Positions 42,784 to 53,200 of a stretch of 64,000 nucleotides of DNA are shown piece after piece; the stretch's first letter is position 1, and the number at the start of each line of letters is the position of its first letter. The notes under the pieces are model-generated. The model was not told the DNA's origin, searched no databases, and was given only the letters and a program-made list of their open reading frames with translations. Location of the stretch: assembly GCF_000802185.1 (NCBI RefSeq), contig NZ_KN676113.1, positions 4,607,430 to 4,671,429 on the forward strand, given 5' to 3'. The stretch comes from Belnapia sp. F-4-1. Its GTDB lineage: Bacteria; Pseudomonadota; Alphaproteobacteria; Acetobacterales; Acetobacteraceae. The position numbers and the translations under genes were made by a program.

Positions 42784-45583
42784 CGGACGGCACCTCGGGC
42801 TCGGTCGCCGCCAGGGCGCCCGTCTGCGCGGCGCCGGAATCCGGCCCCGCCTCGCCCTGATCGTCGACGACCGGGAAGCAGCTCGTCACCCGCTCCCCCT
42901 CGTTCAGCCGCAGCATCATCACGCCGAGGCCGCGCCGCCGCGTCAGTCGCACCTGGTCCGCCGGCAGGCGGATCAGCCGGCCGGTATCGGTGACGAGCAT
43001 GACATCGTCGCCCGGCCGCGCCGGGAAGGTGGCGACCACCTCGCGCCCGGTGCGGCGGCTGAAGACCATGTTCTCCAGCCCCTGCCCGCCACGGCCGGTG
43101 ATGCGGTAGTCATAGGCGAGGCTGCGCTTGCCGAAGCCGCCATCGGTGACGGTGAGGATGATCTCCTCCTGCTCCTCCAGCTCCCGCGCGCGATCGGCCG
43201 AGAGGGTGATCTCGGCGACGCCCTCCTCCTCGCCTTCCTCCGATACGGCAACGGGCGCCGCCTCCATCTCCTCGACACCATTGCCATTGGTGCGGCGACG
43301 CTGCGCGGCATTGCGGATCGCCGCCTCGCGCTCCGCCGGCGTCGCCTCGACATGGCGGAGCACGGAGAGCGCGATCACCTCGTCGCCCTTGGCAAGGCGG
43401 ATGCCGCGCACGCCGCTGCTGTCGCGGCTGGCGAAGACGCGGAGCACATCCTCGGTCGCCTGGAAGCGGATGGCGCGGCCCTTGCGGGTGGCGAGCAGCA
43501 CGTCGTCGCCCTCGCGGCAGGTCTGCACGCCGATGAGGTTGTCGCCAGCGTCAAGCTTCATGGCGATGAGGCCCGCGGCGCGGACGTTGCGGAAGTCGGA
43601 CAGCCGGTTCCGCCGCACCCCGCCCGAGGCGGTGGCGAAGACCAGGTGCAGCCCGTCCCACAGGCTCTCGTCCTGCGGCAGCGGCAGCACGGCGGTGACT
43701 TGCTCGCTCTCCTGGAGTTGCAGCACCTGGCGGAGGCTGCGCCCCTTGCCCTGCGCGCCGCCCTCCGGCAGCTGCCAGATCTTCTCGCGGAAGGCGATGC
43801 CGCGGCTGGTGAAGAACATCACCCACTGATGGGTATGGGCGATGAAGCTGCGCACCACCACGTCGTCCTGCCGCGTGCCGGCCGCGCTGCGCCCGCGCCC
43901 GCCGCGGTGCTGCGCGCGGAAGACGTCGAGCGGCGTGCGTTTCACATAGCCGTCCCGCGTCAGGGTGACGACCATGTTGCCCGGCTCGATCAGGCTCTCG
44001 TCGTCGAGGTCGGCGACGTAGTCGACGATCTGCGTCAGCCGCGGCGAGGCGATCTGCGCCCGCACCGCCCGCAGCTCCTCCGACATCACCTCCATCCGCC
44101 GCACATGGCTGCCCAGGATGTCGAGCAGCTCGCGGATGCGGGCGCCGACCTCCTCCAGCTCGGCGGTGATCTTCTCGCGCTCGAGCCCGGTCAGCCGGCT
44201 GAGGGTGAGGGCCAGGATGCCGCGGGCCTGCGCCTCGGTCAGGCGAACCGTGCCCTCCGGCGTCACCACATTGCCGGCATCCTCGATCAGCGCCAGCAGC
44301 GTGCCGACATCGCCGGCCGGCCAGTCGCGTGCCATCAGCGCGAGCCGCGCCTCGGTGCTGTCGCGGCTGGCGCGGATCAGGCGGATGACCTCATCGATAT
44401 TGGCGACCGCGATGGCGAGGCCGATCAAAAGGTGCCCCCGCTCCCGCGCCTTGGCGAGGCGGTAGCGCGAGCGGCGGAGGATCACCTCCTCGCGGAAGGC
44501 GATGAAGGCGCGCAGCGCCTCGACCAGCCCCATCTGCCGCGGCCGGCCATTGTCGAGCGCCAGGAAGTTGACGGCGAAGGAGGTCTGCAGCTGGGTCATG
44601 CGGTAGAGCTGGTTCAGCACCACCTCCGCCGTCGCATCGCGCTTCAGCTCGATGACGATGCGCATGCCGTCGCGGTCGCTCTCGTCGCGCAGGTCGGAGA
44701 TGCCCTCGATCGCCTTGGCGCGGACCAGCTCCGCGATCTTCTCGATCAGGTTCGCCTTGTTGACCTGGTAGGGGATCTCGGTGGCGATGATGGCCTGCCG
44801 GCCGCCGCGCATCTCCTCGATCTCGCACTTGGCCCGCAGCGGGATGGAGCCGCGCCCGGTCTCGAAGGCGTTGCGGATGCCGCTGCGGCCGAGGATGAGC
44901 CCGCCGGTCGGGAAGTCCGGCCCGGGCATGATCTCCATCAGCTGCTGCAGCGGGGTCTCGGGGTCGGCGATCAGCGCCAGCGTCGCGTCGATCACTTCGG
45001 TCGGGTTGTGCGTCGGGATGTTGGTCGCCATGCCGACGGCGATGCCCTGCGCGCCGTTCACCAGCAGGTTCGGGAAGGCGGCGGGCAGAACCCGCGGCTC
45101 GCTCTCGCTCTCGTCGTAGTTCGGCTGGTAGTCGACGGTGTCCTCGTCGATCCCATCCAGCAGCGCCGAGGCGGATTTCGCCAGCCGCACCTCGGTGTAG
45201 CGCATGGCCGCCGGCGGGTCGCCATCGACCGAGCCGAAATTGCCCTGGCCATCGACCAGCGGCACCCGCATGGAGAAGGACTGCGCCATGCGGACCATGG
45301 CGTCGTAGATCGCCGAATCGCCATGCGGATGGTACTTACCCATGACGTCACCGACGACGCGGGACGACTTGCGGTGTGCCTTGTCCGCCGTGTAGCCGCT
45401 TTCCTGCATCGCATAGAGGATGCGGCGGTGCACCGGCTTCAGCCCGTCCCGCGCATCGGGCAGCGCGCGGGAGACGATCACGCTCATGGCGTAATCGAGG
45501 TAGGAGCGGCGCATCTCCTCCTCGAGCGCCACCGGGGCGGTGTCGCCCGGCCCTCCGTCAGCGCCGTTCTGGGTTTCGCTCAC
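42776..45583 (-). CDS. gyrA: DNA gyrase subunit A
   Basis: A 935-residue type II topoisomerase subunit, slightly longer than usual (~875-920). The catalytic tyrosine is Tyr129 in AAMRYTE. The quinolone-resistance region reads [10 protein letters not shown] with Ser90 and Asp94, the susceptible form. A GyrA-box-like HRGGRGRSA is present in the C-terminal domain. An extra acidic stretch (about residues 750-800, rich in Glu) explains the length. The start is GTG 45583, 11 bases after AAGGA. The transcript probably begins near 45670 and carries a folded leader. Confidence 0.96.
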   Translation of the reverse strand: MSETQNGADGGPGDTAPVALEEEMRRSYLDYAMSVIVSRALPDARDGLKPVHRRILYAMQESGYTADKAHRKSSRVVGDVMGKYHPHGDSAIYDAMVRMAQSFSMRVPLVDGQGNFGSVDGDPPAAMRYTEVRLAKSASALLDGIDEDTVDYQPNYDESESEPRVLPAAFPNLLVNGAQGIAVGMATNIPTHNPTEVIDATLALIADPETPLQQLMEIMPGPDFPTGGLILGRSGIRNAFETGRGSIPLRAKCEIEEMRGGRQAIIATEIPYQVNKANLIEKIAELVRAKAIEGISDLRDESDRDGMRIVIELKRDATAEVVLNQLYRMTQLQTSFAVNFLALDNGRPRQMGLVEALRAFIAFREEVILRRSRYRLAKARERGHLLIGLAIAVANIDEVIRLIRASRDSTEARLALMARDWPAGDVGTLLALIEDAGNVVTPEGTVRLTEAQARGILALTLSRLTGLEREKITAELEEVGARIRELLDILGSHVRRMEVMSEELRAVRAQIASPRLTQIVDYVADLDDESLIEPGNMVVTLTRDGYVKRTPLDVFRAQHRGGRGRSAAGTRQDDVVVRSFIAHTHQWVMFFTSRGIAFREKIWQLPEGGAQGKGRSLRQVLQLQESEQVTAVLPLPQDESLWDGLHLVFATASGGVRRNRLSDFRNVRAAGLIAMKLDAGDNLIGVQTCREGDDVLLATRKGRAIRFQATEDVLRVFASRDSSGVRGIRLAKGDEVIALSVLRHVEATPAEREAAIRNAAQRRRTNGNGVEEMEAAPVAVSEEGEEEGVAEITLSADRARELEEQEEIILTVTDGGFGKRSLAYDYRITGRGGQGLENMVFSRRTGREVVATFPARPGDDVMLVTDTGRLIRLPADQVRLTRRRGLGVMMLRLNEGERVTSCFPVVDDQGEAGPDSGAAQTGALAATEPEVPSDG

Positions 45584-45626
45584 GCGTCTCGGTTTCCTTG
45601 GGGCTCGGCCGGCCCTGCCGGAATGG

Positions 45627-45670
45627 CAATGGCCGGGCGCCCGGCGGGCCTCGGCCCGCGGGTTCCATTG
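45627..45670 (-). promoter_or_regulatory. Structured gyrA leader (predicted three-way junction)
   Basis: On the minus strand a closing helix CAATGG/CCATTG (45670-45665 with 45632-45627) encloses two abutting perfect hairpins: CGGGCC-GA-GGCCCG (45658-45645) and the palindrome CCGGGCGCCCGG (45644-45633). The predicted transcription start falls on the first base of the closing helix. It may set RNA stability or sense supercoiling as a DNA cruciform; function unknown. Confidence 0.5.
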
Positions 45671-45676
45671 GGTCCA

Positions 45677-45705
45677 TATATAGGCATTCCGGGCCTCAAC
45701 GCCAA
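45677..45705 (-). promoter_or_regulatory. Probable gyrA promoter (sigma-70 type)
   Basis: Minus strand: -35 TTGGCG at 45705-45700, 17 bases, then -10 TATATA at 45682-45677. The start of transcription would be near 45670, leaving a leader of about 87 bases before the GTG. Confidence 0.6.
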
Positions 45706-45777
45706 ATCCGCGGGTGCGATTGACACTCCCTCCGGCCGACGAAACACTTCCGGCCCCACCGCTGCGGAGGTCGCCTC

Positions 45778-47979
45778 ATGCTCCCCATCACCGGCTATGC
45801 CGACCGCTGGAGCGTGAGACCGGGCGAGACCATCCGTTTCATGGTGAGTGTCCAGGGCGGTGCGGACTATTCCGCCCGCGTCGCCCGTATCCACTGCGGC
45901 GACCCGAACCCGGCCGGGCCAGGCTACCGCGAGGTGCCGATGCCCTCGGCCATCGAGGGACGGCACCCCGGCACGGAGCAGCCCATCCGGCGTGGAAGCT
46001 TCGTCGATCTCCCATCGGTCGATCTCGGCCGGGGGGATCGGGCGCTCGGCATCGCCGTGACGGTCTGGCCTACCCTGCCGGACCAGCCCGGCGTGGTGCT
46101 GGCATGGGACGGCGGCGGGGCGACGCTCCGGCTCGGCCTCGGCCCCGAGGGTGCCTTCTGCGAGTTCAACGGCCAGCGGGTTTCGACGGGCCGGCCGCTC
46201 ACGGCGCGCGCATGGCATGACATCGCCCTGGTGCTGGACCCGGCGAGCGGCACCCTCACCCTCCGCCAGCAGCCCCGCAAGCCGCGGCTGGACCGACGCG
46301 AAGCGGCCGAGGCCGAACTTGCCCTGTCAGCCCCCTTCCCCGCCGGTCCCGGCGGTGCCGCCATCGCCGCCGACCAGCCGGCGGGCCGGTGTTTCAATGG
46401 CAAGATCGAACGCCCGCGCCTCGCAGCCGGCCTCGGGGCCGACGAACTCCTTGCCGCCCAGGCCGCGGGCACGGCCCTGCCGGCCGGCGCCCTGCTGGCG
46501 GAGTGGGATTTCGCCATCGGCATCACCGGCGACCATGTGGCCGATACCGGCCCCGGCCGCTGGCACGGGCGCTGCGTGAACCTGCCGACCCGCGCCATGA
46601 CCGGCAGCCGCTGGACCGCCGCCCATCAGCGCTGGACCGAGGCGCCGGAGCATTGGGGCGCCATCCACTTCCACGAGGATGACATGGGCGATGCCGGCTG
46701 GCAGCCCTCGCTCAGCCTCACGGTCCCGGAGGACTGGCCGAGCGGCGTCTACGCCCTGCACCTGGAAGGCGCCGGCTGGCGCGACAACATCCCCTTCTAC
46801 CTCCGCGCCGCGCGGCCCGGTGCGCGGGCCAGGGTCGCCTTCCTGGCGCCCACCTTCACCTATACGATCTACGGGAATTTCGCCCGGCCCGGCCGCCAGG
46901 CCCAGCTCTACGACCGCGCCGTCGCCTGGAGCGCCCTGCAGCAGTCGCCGGATGGGCACCCGGATTACGGGTTCTCGACCTACAATTGGCACACGGATGG
47001 CAGCGGCATCGCCTATGCCTCCATGCGCCGGCCGATGATCGACAAGCGGGTCAACCACATCCAGATGATCGATCCCTCGCCGGAGGGCTCCGGCACCTAC
47101 TGGATCAGCGCCGACAGCTACATCATCGACATGCTGGACCGGCACGGCATCGACTACGAGGTGGTCACCGACCACGACCTGCATGCCGAGGGGGCCGCAG
47201 CGCTTGCTCCCTACAGCGTGGTGCTGACCGGCCAGCACCCGGAATACCATTCCGACCAGACGCTCGACGGCATCGCCGGCTACATCGCGGGCGGGGGGCG
47301 CTTCGTCTATCTCGGCGGCAACGGCTTCTACTGGAAGGTCGTGCCGCATGGGGATGGCCCCTGGGCCCTCGAGGTCCGCCGGGCGGAGGGCGGCATCCGG
47401 CTCTGGGCGGCCGAGCCCGGCGAGTCCTACCATGCCTTCGACGGCAGCTATGGCGGCCTCTGGCGCCGGCTCGGCCGGCCGCCGCAGAGCATCGTCGGCA
47501 TCGGCTTCAGCACCCAGGGCGACTATACGGGCCACCCCTATCGCTTTGCTCCCGGAATTCTCGATCCGCGGGTCGCCTTCCTGCGCGAGGGAATCGAGGC
47601 GGTGCCCGGCCTGGAGTTCGGCGAGCGCGGCTTCATGGGCGGCGGCGCCGCCGGCCATGAGCTGGACCGGGCGGATATCCGCCTCGGCACGCCGCATCAC
47701 GCCCTCATCGTGGCGACCGCGATCGTCACCGAGCCAAGCTATGCCCCGGTGAACGAGGAGCGCTACGACCATACGCTCTGGCCGCGCCAGCATGACGAGG
47801 TGATGCGCTCCGACATCACCTTCTTCGAGGCGCCCAAGGGCGGCGCGGTGCTGTCCTTCGGCTCGATGAACTATATCGGCGCCCTGCCGGTAGACGGCTA
47901 CGCGAACGCGGCCGCACGGCTGGTCCTGAACGCCGTCCGGCGCTTCAGCGACCCGGCACCCTTCCCCGGCATCGAGTAA
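45778..47979 (+). CDS. N,N-dimethylformamidase large-subunit-like protein
   Basis: A 733-residue protein of the dimethylformamidase beta-subunit family. Residues about 60-240 look like a concanavalin/LamG-type beta domain. The C-terminal part (about 330-730) holds YTIYGNFARPG, STYNWHTDGSGIAYAS and LTGQHPEYHSDQTLDGIAGYIAGGGRFVYLGGNGFYW. In the Paracoccus enzyme iron is bound by Tyr, His and Glu; here Tyr402 and the His487-Pro488-Glu489 motif are the likely counterparts. The small subunit gene is not adjacent. TTGACA (45720-45725) and GGAGG (45766-45770) precede the ATG. The substrate is probably an N-substituted amide, not proven. Confidence 0.8.
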   Translation: MLPITGYADRWSVRPGETIRFMVSVQGGADYSARVARIHCGDPNPAGPGYREVPMPSAIEGRHPGTEQPIRRGSFVDLPSVDLGRGDRALGIAVTVWPTLPDQPGVVLAWDGGGATLRLGLGPEGAFCEFNGQRVSTGRPLTARAWHDIALVLDPASGTLTLRQQPRKPRLDRREAAEAELALSAPFPAGPGGAAIAADQPAGRCFNGKIERPRLAAGLGADELLAAQAAGTALPAGALLAEWDFAIGITGDHVADTGPGRWHGRCVNLPTRAMTGSRWTAAHQRWTEAPEHWGAIHFHEDDMGDAGWQPSLSLTVPEDWPSGVYALHLEGAGWRDNIPFYLRAARPGARARVAFLAPTFTYTIYGNFARPGRQAQLYDRAVAWSALQQSPDGHPDYGFSTYNWHTDGSGIAYASMRRPMIDKRVNHIQMIDPSPEGSGTYWISADSYIIDMLDRHGIDYEVVTDHDLHAEGAAALAPYSVVLTGQHPEYHSDQTLDGIAGYIAGGGRFVYLGGNGFYWKVVPHGDGPWALEVRRAEGGIRLWAAEPGESYHAFDGSYGGLWRRLGRPPQSIVGIGFSTQGDYTGHPYRFAPGILDPRVAFLREGIEAVPGLEFGERGFMGGGAAGHELDRADIRLGTPHHALIVATAIVTEPSYAPVNEERYDHTLWPRQHDEVMRSDITFFEAPKGGAVLSFGSMNYIGALPVDGYANAAARLVLNAVRRFSDPAPFPGIE

Positions 47980-47988
47980 GGCATCGCC

Positions 47989-48042
47989 TCAGGACGGGAT
48001 GTCGTGGTCGAAGGCGCTCGCGCCGCCCTTCGGCCGGTCCGA
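47989..48042 (-). pseudogene. Fragment resembling the 3' end of ssb
   Basis: Read on the minus strand this piece ends RPKGGASAFDHDIPS-stop, against [15 protein letters not shown]-stop of the ssb gene at 53594. By eye 44 of 54 bases match. It can be read as a 28-residue frame (ATG at 48075), but it lacks the terminal Pro-Phe that SSB partners need. It lies just before the imuA LexA box, in the same orientation as ssb on the other side of the operon. Likely a relic of a duplication or insertion event. Confidence 0.55.
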
Positions 48043-48045
48043 TTT

Positions 48046-48060
48046 GTTCTTGATTCGTTC
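48046..48060 (+). promoter_or_regulatory. LexA (SOS) box upstream of imuA-imuB-dnaE2
   Basis: GTTCTTGATTCGTTC is a perfect GTTC-N7-GTTC, the LexA site of alphaproteobacteria, 26 bases before the imuA ATG. It predicts DNA-damage induction of the operon. Confidence 0.88.
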
Positions 48061-48086
48061 GATTGCCTCCGCCATCGTCCGCGGCG

Positions 48087-48788
48087 ATGCGCCCCGCCGA
48101 TTCCACCGCCTCCGCTGCGTTCGACCAGGCGGCGATGCTCGCCGCGCTGCGGGCCCGGGTGGTGCGGCTGGAGGGCAGCGGCCGGGCCGCGGCGGGACGC
48201 CTCGACATTCCCGGCTTGCCGGGCGGCGGGCTAGCACGTGCAGCGCTCCATGAGGTGCTGGCCGCTGCCCCTGGCTGCGGCGCCGCCTTCGCCGCCGTGC
48301 TTCTTGGCCGTTGCGGCGGCACCGTGCTCTGGATCGCGGGGGCGGCCGATAGCCTGCAGGCTTGGCCGCCGGGCCTTGCCGGCTGCGGGCTCGACCCGGC
48401 CGACCTCATCCTGGTTCGCGCCGAGCGGCCGCAGGATGCGCTTTGGGCCATGGAGGAGGCGCTGCGCTGCCCGGCGGTGGCCGGGGCGGTGCTGGTCCTG
48501 GCCGACAACCTTCCGCTGACGGCGACGCGGCGGCTGCAGCTCGCCGCCGAGGCCGGCCGGGCGCTCGGCCTGCTGCTGCGGCCCGGGATGCTGACGGCCG
48601 AGCCCAGCGCGGCCCTCACCCGCTGGCGGGTGGCACCGCTGCCCGCCGTCGAGTCGCCGCGCTGGCACCTTGAATTGCTGCGGGCCAAGGGCGGCGCGCC
48701 AGATGGTCCCTGGACCCTGGCCTGGCAGGCCGCAACGCGGCAACTGCGGATCGAGGAAGCCCCGGCCGCGCACCGAGCCACCCGATGA
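48087..48788 (+). CDS. imuA: ImuA, RecA/SulA-like mutasome protein
   Basis: A 233-residue protein of the ImuA family, the accessory factor of the SOS mutasome. It has a RecA-like core without an intact Walker A: LPGGGLARAALHEVLAAAPGCGAAFAAVLLGRCGGTVLWIAGA, then LDPADLILVRAERPQDALWAMEEALRCPAVAGAVLVLAD. The ATG at 48087 is preferred over TTG 48063, which is almost on top of the LexA box. It overlaps imuB by 4 bases (ATGA), so the operon is translationally coupled. Confidence 0.87.
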   Translation: MRPADSTASAAFDQAAMLAALRARVVRLEGSGRAAAGRLDIPGLPGGGLARAALHEVLAAAPGCGAAFAAVLLGRCGGTVLWIAGAADSLQAWPPGLAGCGLDPADLILVRAERPQDALWAMEEALRCPAVAGAVLVLADNLPLTATRRLQLAAEAGRALGLLLRPGMLTAEPSAALTRWRVAPLPAVESPRWHLELLRAKGGAPDGPWTLAWQAATRQLRIEEAPAAHRATR

Positions 48789-50284
48789 CGAGCCGCTTCC
48801 TCGCGCTTCACTTGCCGCATTTCGCCACCGACCGGATTCGCCGGGCCGAGCGCGGCCTGTCGCCGGATTGGCCGCTCGCCGTCTGGGCCGCGCAGGGCAG
48901 CCGCCGCCTGCTCGCCGCGGTGGATGCGGCGGCCGGGGCGGCAGGGCTGCGGCCCGGCCAGCCACTCGCCGATGCCCAGGCGATGCTGCCCGCGCTGCTG
49001 CTGCGCCAGTCCGATTTGATCGGGGAGGCGCAGGCCCTGGCCGAACTCGCTCTCTGGGCCCGGCGCTACACGCCCCTGGCCGCCGCGGACCCGCCGGATG
49101 GGCTGTTGCTCGATGTCACCGGCTGCGCTCATCTGCATGGCGGCGAAGCGCCGCTGCTGGAGGAGGCGATGGGACGCCTGCGCCACGCCGGCATCGCGGC
49201 GCGCGGCGCCATCGCCGGGGCCGCTGCCACGGCAGGTGCCCTGGCCCGCGCCCGAAGCGACAACCCGATCGCCGTTTCGGGCACCGAGGCGGCGGTGGCT
49301 GGACCCTTGCCGGTCGGCCTGGCGCTGCGCCTGCCGCCCGCCATGCTGCAAAGCCTCGCTTCGCTCGGGCTGCATCAGGTTCATGCGCTGGCAGGCCTGC
49401 CGCGCGGCCCCCTGGCCCGCCGCTTCGGCCAGGATTTGCTGGACCGGCTGGATGCGGTGGTTGGCCGGCGCCCTTCCCCCATTCAGCCAGCCCTGCCGCC
49501 GCCCGAACTGAGCGCGGCGCGGGAGATGGTGGAGCCGATCGTGACCCGCAGCGGCATCGATGCCGTGCTGGACCGGCTGCTCGACGAGCTTTGCGACCGG
49601 CTGCGCACCGCCGGGGTTGGGGTGCGGCAACTCACCCTGCTGGCCTGGCGGGTCGATGGGGCGGTGCAGGAGGTGGCGATCGGCACCGGCCAGCCGATGC
49701 GGGAGGCAGCGCATCTCCGCCGCCTCTTCGCCACGCGGCTGGAACGGCTGGAGCCCGGCCTCGGCTTCGAGCGGATGGCGCTCGAGGCGCGCGCCACGCA
49801 GCCCATGACAGCCGGGATGCAGCCCGGCCTCGCCATCGGCAGCCGGACGGAGGAAGCGGATGCCGAGCTGGCCTTGGCGCAGCTGCTGGACCGGCTGGGC
49901 CAGCGCCTGCGGGTGCGCCGCGTGGCGCCCCGGGCCAGTCATTGGCTGGACCACGCGGTCGCCGCGCTCGACCCGCAAACCTGTCCGCCGCCGATGCCGG
50001 AGGGCTGGGCAGCCCCGGCCTGGCCGGTTCTGCGGCTGCGCCGGCCGCAGCCGCTGGAGGTGGCGGCGGCCTTGCCGGATGCCATGCCCGCCCTCCTGCA
50101 TTGGGGCGGTCGCACCCATCGGCTGCGGCGACTGGAAGGGCCACTGCGGCTGGAGGCTGAATGGTGGCGGGCTCAGCCGGGCCAGGCACGGCGCGACTAT
50201 TACCGCGTGGAGCTCGACTCGGGCCTGCGGCTCTGGCTCTGCCGTGCGGAAGGCCGCTGGACGCTGCACGGCCACCTGCCATGA
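48785..50284 (+). CDS. imuB: ImuB, catalytically inactive Y-family polymerase
   Basis: A 499-residue Y-family polymerase relative that bridges the beta clamp and DnaE2. The palm start reads RFLALHLPHFATDR, lacking the metal-binding Asp of true Y polymerases, and the second acidic motif is reduced to GLLLDVTGCAHLHGG. This is the expected inactive ImuB pattern. The helix-hairpin region (LASLGLHQVHALAGLPRGPLARRFG) and little-finger region follow. It overlaps imuA and dnaE2 by 4 bases each. Confidence 0.92.
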   Translation: MTSRFLALHLPHFATDRIRRAERGLSPDWPLAVWAAQGSRRLLAAVDAAAGAAGLRPGQPLADAQAMLPALLLRQSDLIGEAQALAELALWARRYTPLAAADPPDGLLLDVTGCAHLHGGEAPLLEEAMGRLRHAGIAARGAIAGAAATAGALARARSDNPIAVSGTEAAVAGPLPVGLALRLPPAMLQSLASLGLHQVHALAGLPRGPLARRFGQDLLDRLDAVVGRRPSPIQPALPPPELSAAREMVEPIVTRSGIDAVLDRLLDELCDRLRTAGVGVRQLTLLAWRVDGAVQEVAIGTGQPMREAAHLRRLFATRLERLEPGLGFERMALEARATQPMTAGMQPGLAIGSRTEEADAELALAQLLDRLGQRLRVRRVAPRASHWLDHAVAALDPQTCPPPMPEGWAAPAWPVLRLRRPQPLEVAAALPDAMPALLHWGGRTHRLRRLEGPLRLEAEWWRAQPGQARRDYYRVELDSGLRLWLCRAEGRWTLHGHLP

Positions 50285-53200
50285 GCGGCTACGCCGAGCT
50301 TGGGGCACGGTCGAATTTCTCCTTCCTCGATGGCGCCTCGCACCCGCACGAGTTGGTGGAGCGCGCGTCCATGCTGGGCCTTGCCGGGCTTGGGATCTGC
50401 GACACCAACAGCCTGGCCGGGGTGGTGCGCGGCCATGTGGCGGCGCGCCAGGCCAAGCTGCGCTTCGCCGTCGGCTGCCGGCTGGTGCTGGCCGATGGCA
50501 GCGCCTGGCTCGCCTGGCCGACCGACCGCGCCGCCTATGGCAGGCTGACTGCGCTGCTCTCCCATGGCCGCATGACGGCACCGAAGGGCGAGTGCCGTCT
50601 GCAGCGGACCGATCTGCTGGCCGCCGCCGAGGGTTGGGCGCTGGCCATCATTCCGCCAGCCGGGGCGGATGCCGGCTTCGCCGAGCAGCTGTGTGCCGAT
50701 GCCGGGGCGCTGCGCGGCCGGCTCGCCCTCCCGCTGCTGCTCGCGGCATCCTGCCCCTTCCTCGGCGACGACCAGCGCCGGCTCGACCGGCTGGCGGCTA
50801 TGGCGGAGGCCGCAGGCGCTGGGCTGTTGGCCACCAACGACCCGCGTTTCCACGACCCGGCGCGGCGGCCGCTCGCCGATGTGCTGACCGCCATCCGTCT
50901 CCGCACCACCGTCGATGCGTTGGGCTATGCGGCCGAGCCCAATGCCGAGCGGCACCTGAAGCCGCCGGCGAAGATGGCGCGGCTCTTCGTCCGCCATCCG
51001 GAAGCGCTGGCCAACACGCTTCGTGTGCTGGAGGCGAGCGCCGGCTTCTCGCTCGACCAGCTGCGCTACGAATACCCGGAAGAGCTGCTGGAGCCCGGCC
51101 GCAGCGCGCAGGAAACGCTGGAGGCGCGGATCGGCGAGGCGGTGGCGCTGCGCTGGCCGGGCGGCGTGCCGGAGAAGATCGCCCAGCTTCTCCAGTACGA
51201 GCTTGGGCTGATCGGCCGGCTCGGCTATGCGCCCTATTTCCTGACGGTGCACGAGATCGTCCGCTTTGCCCGCGGCAAGGACATCCTGTGCCAGGGCCGT
51301 GGCTCGGCAGCGAATTCGGTGGTCTGCTTCGTGCTCGGCATCACCGCCGTCGATCCGGCGAAGCACGACCTGCTCTTCGAGCGCTTCATCTCCGAGAGCC
51401 GTGGCGAGCCGCCCGATATCGACATCGACTTCGAGCATGAGCGGCGCGAAGAGGTGATCCAGCACCTCTACGAACGTTACGGGCGGAACCGCGCGGCGAT
51501 CTGCGCCACCGTCATCCGCTACCGCACGCGCAGCGCCATCCGCGAGGTGGGCAAGGCGATGGGGCTGAGCGAGGACGTCACCGCGCGCCTTGCCAAGGCG
51601 AGCTGGGGGCCCGGGCGGGAAATGTCGCTCGCGGCGCTCGCCGCCTCGGTGGGGCTGGAGCCGGGCGATGCGCGGCTCGGCCTGGCTTTGGCGCTGGCCG
51701 AGGAACTACTCGACTTCCCCCGCCATGCCGCGACGCATGTCGGCGGCTTCGCCATCACCCGCGGCAAGCTGACGGAACTGGCCGTGGTGAGCCGGGCAGC
51801 GATGGACGGGCGCACCGTGCTCGAATGGGACAAGGACGACATCGACGCGCTCGGCATCCTCAAGGTGGATGTGCTGGGGCTCGGGATGCTCTCCTGCCTG
51901 CGGCGCGGGCTCGAACTGCTGCGGCAGCACCGGTTGGGGGAATACGTCGATCTCGCCGCGCTGCCGCAGGACTGCCCGCAAACCTATGGGATGCTGCGCC
52001 GGGCCGACAGCCTTGGCGTCTTCCAGGTCGAGAGCCGGGCGCAGATGAACATGCTGCCGCGGCTGAAGCCGGAGGAGTTTTACGACCTCGTCATCCAAGT
52101 GGCGATCGTCCGGCCGGGGCCGATCCAGGGCGACATGGTGCATCCCTACCTGCGGCGGCGGCAGGGCCTGGAGCAGGTCATCTATCCCTCGCCCGACCCG
52201 GCGCATGGCGAGCCGGACGAGTTGGAACAGGTGCTCAGGAAGACGCTCGGCGTGCCGCTCTTCCAGGAGCAGGCGATGCGCCTCGCCATCGTTGCCGCCA
52301 AATTCTCGCCAGGGGAGGCCGACCAGCTTCGCCGCTCCATGGCGACCTTCCGCATGACGGGCGGCGTCAACCGCTACCGCGACCGGTTGGTGGATGGGAT
52401 GGTGCGGCGCGGCTACGCACGGGACTTCGCCGAGCGGGTTTTCTCGCAGATCGACGGCTTCGGCAGCTACGGCTTTCCCGAAAGCCATGCGGCGAGCTTC
52501 GCCCTGCTCGTCTACGCCTCGAGCTGGATCAAGTGCCACCACCCCGGCGTCTTCGCCTGCGCGTTGCTGAACAGCCAGCCGATGGGGTTCTACGCCCCGG
52601 CACAGATCGTCCGCGACGCGCGAGAGCATGGGGTGGAAGTGCGGCCGGTCGATGTGAATGCCAGCGATTGGGATTGCGCACTGGAGCCGGCGGCGAAGGG
52701 ACCCGACCGGCTCGCCCTGCGGCTCGGGCTGCGGCTGGTGGCGGGGCTGGCGAGGGTGGAGGCGGAGGCGATCGTCGTGGCCCGCCTGGAGCGAAACGGG
52801 GCACCTTTCGAATCGGTCGAGGATCTCGCTTGGCGCAGCAGCCTTCGTCGCCGGGCCATCGAGGCCTTGGCCGCGGCGGATGCCTTCGCCAGCGCCGGCC
52901 TGCCACGACGGCAGGCGGCCTGGGCAGCGCGTGGCATCGCCAGCGGTCCGCAGGACCTGCCGCTCTTCGCCATCGCCCGGGATTCGCCCGAAGCCGCCAT
53001 GGCCGGCCGCGCCGGGCTGCTGCCGGAATCCGAGGTTCCGCTCGCCGTCCCGGACGAGGGGGAGACGGTGGTCGGGGACTACCAGTCGACCGGCCTCACC
53101 CTGCGGCGGCATCCGCTGGCCCTGCTACGGCCGCAGCTGGAGGCGCTGCGCCTGGCCGACACGCGGCAACTCAACACGGTCCGGGCCGGGACCGTGCTGC

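Noticed and set aside
43352-45817. Long open frame on the plus strand opposite gyrA
   Set aside because: It is rich in His, Arg, Ala, Asp and Gly with no recognisable domain and mirrors a conserved gene; high GC content keeps antisense frames open.
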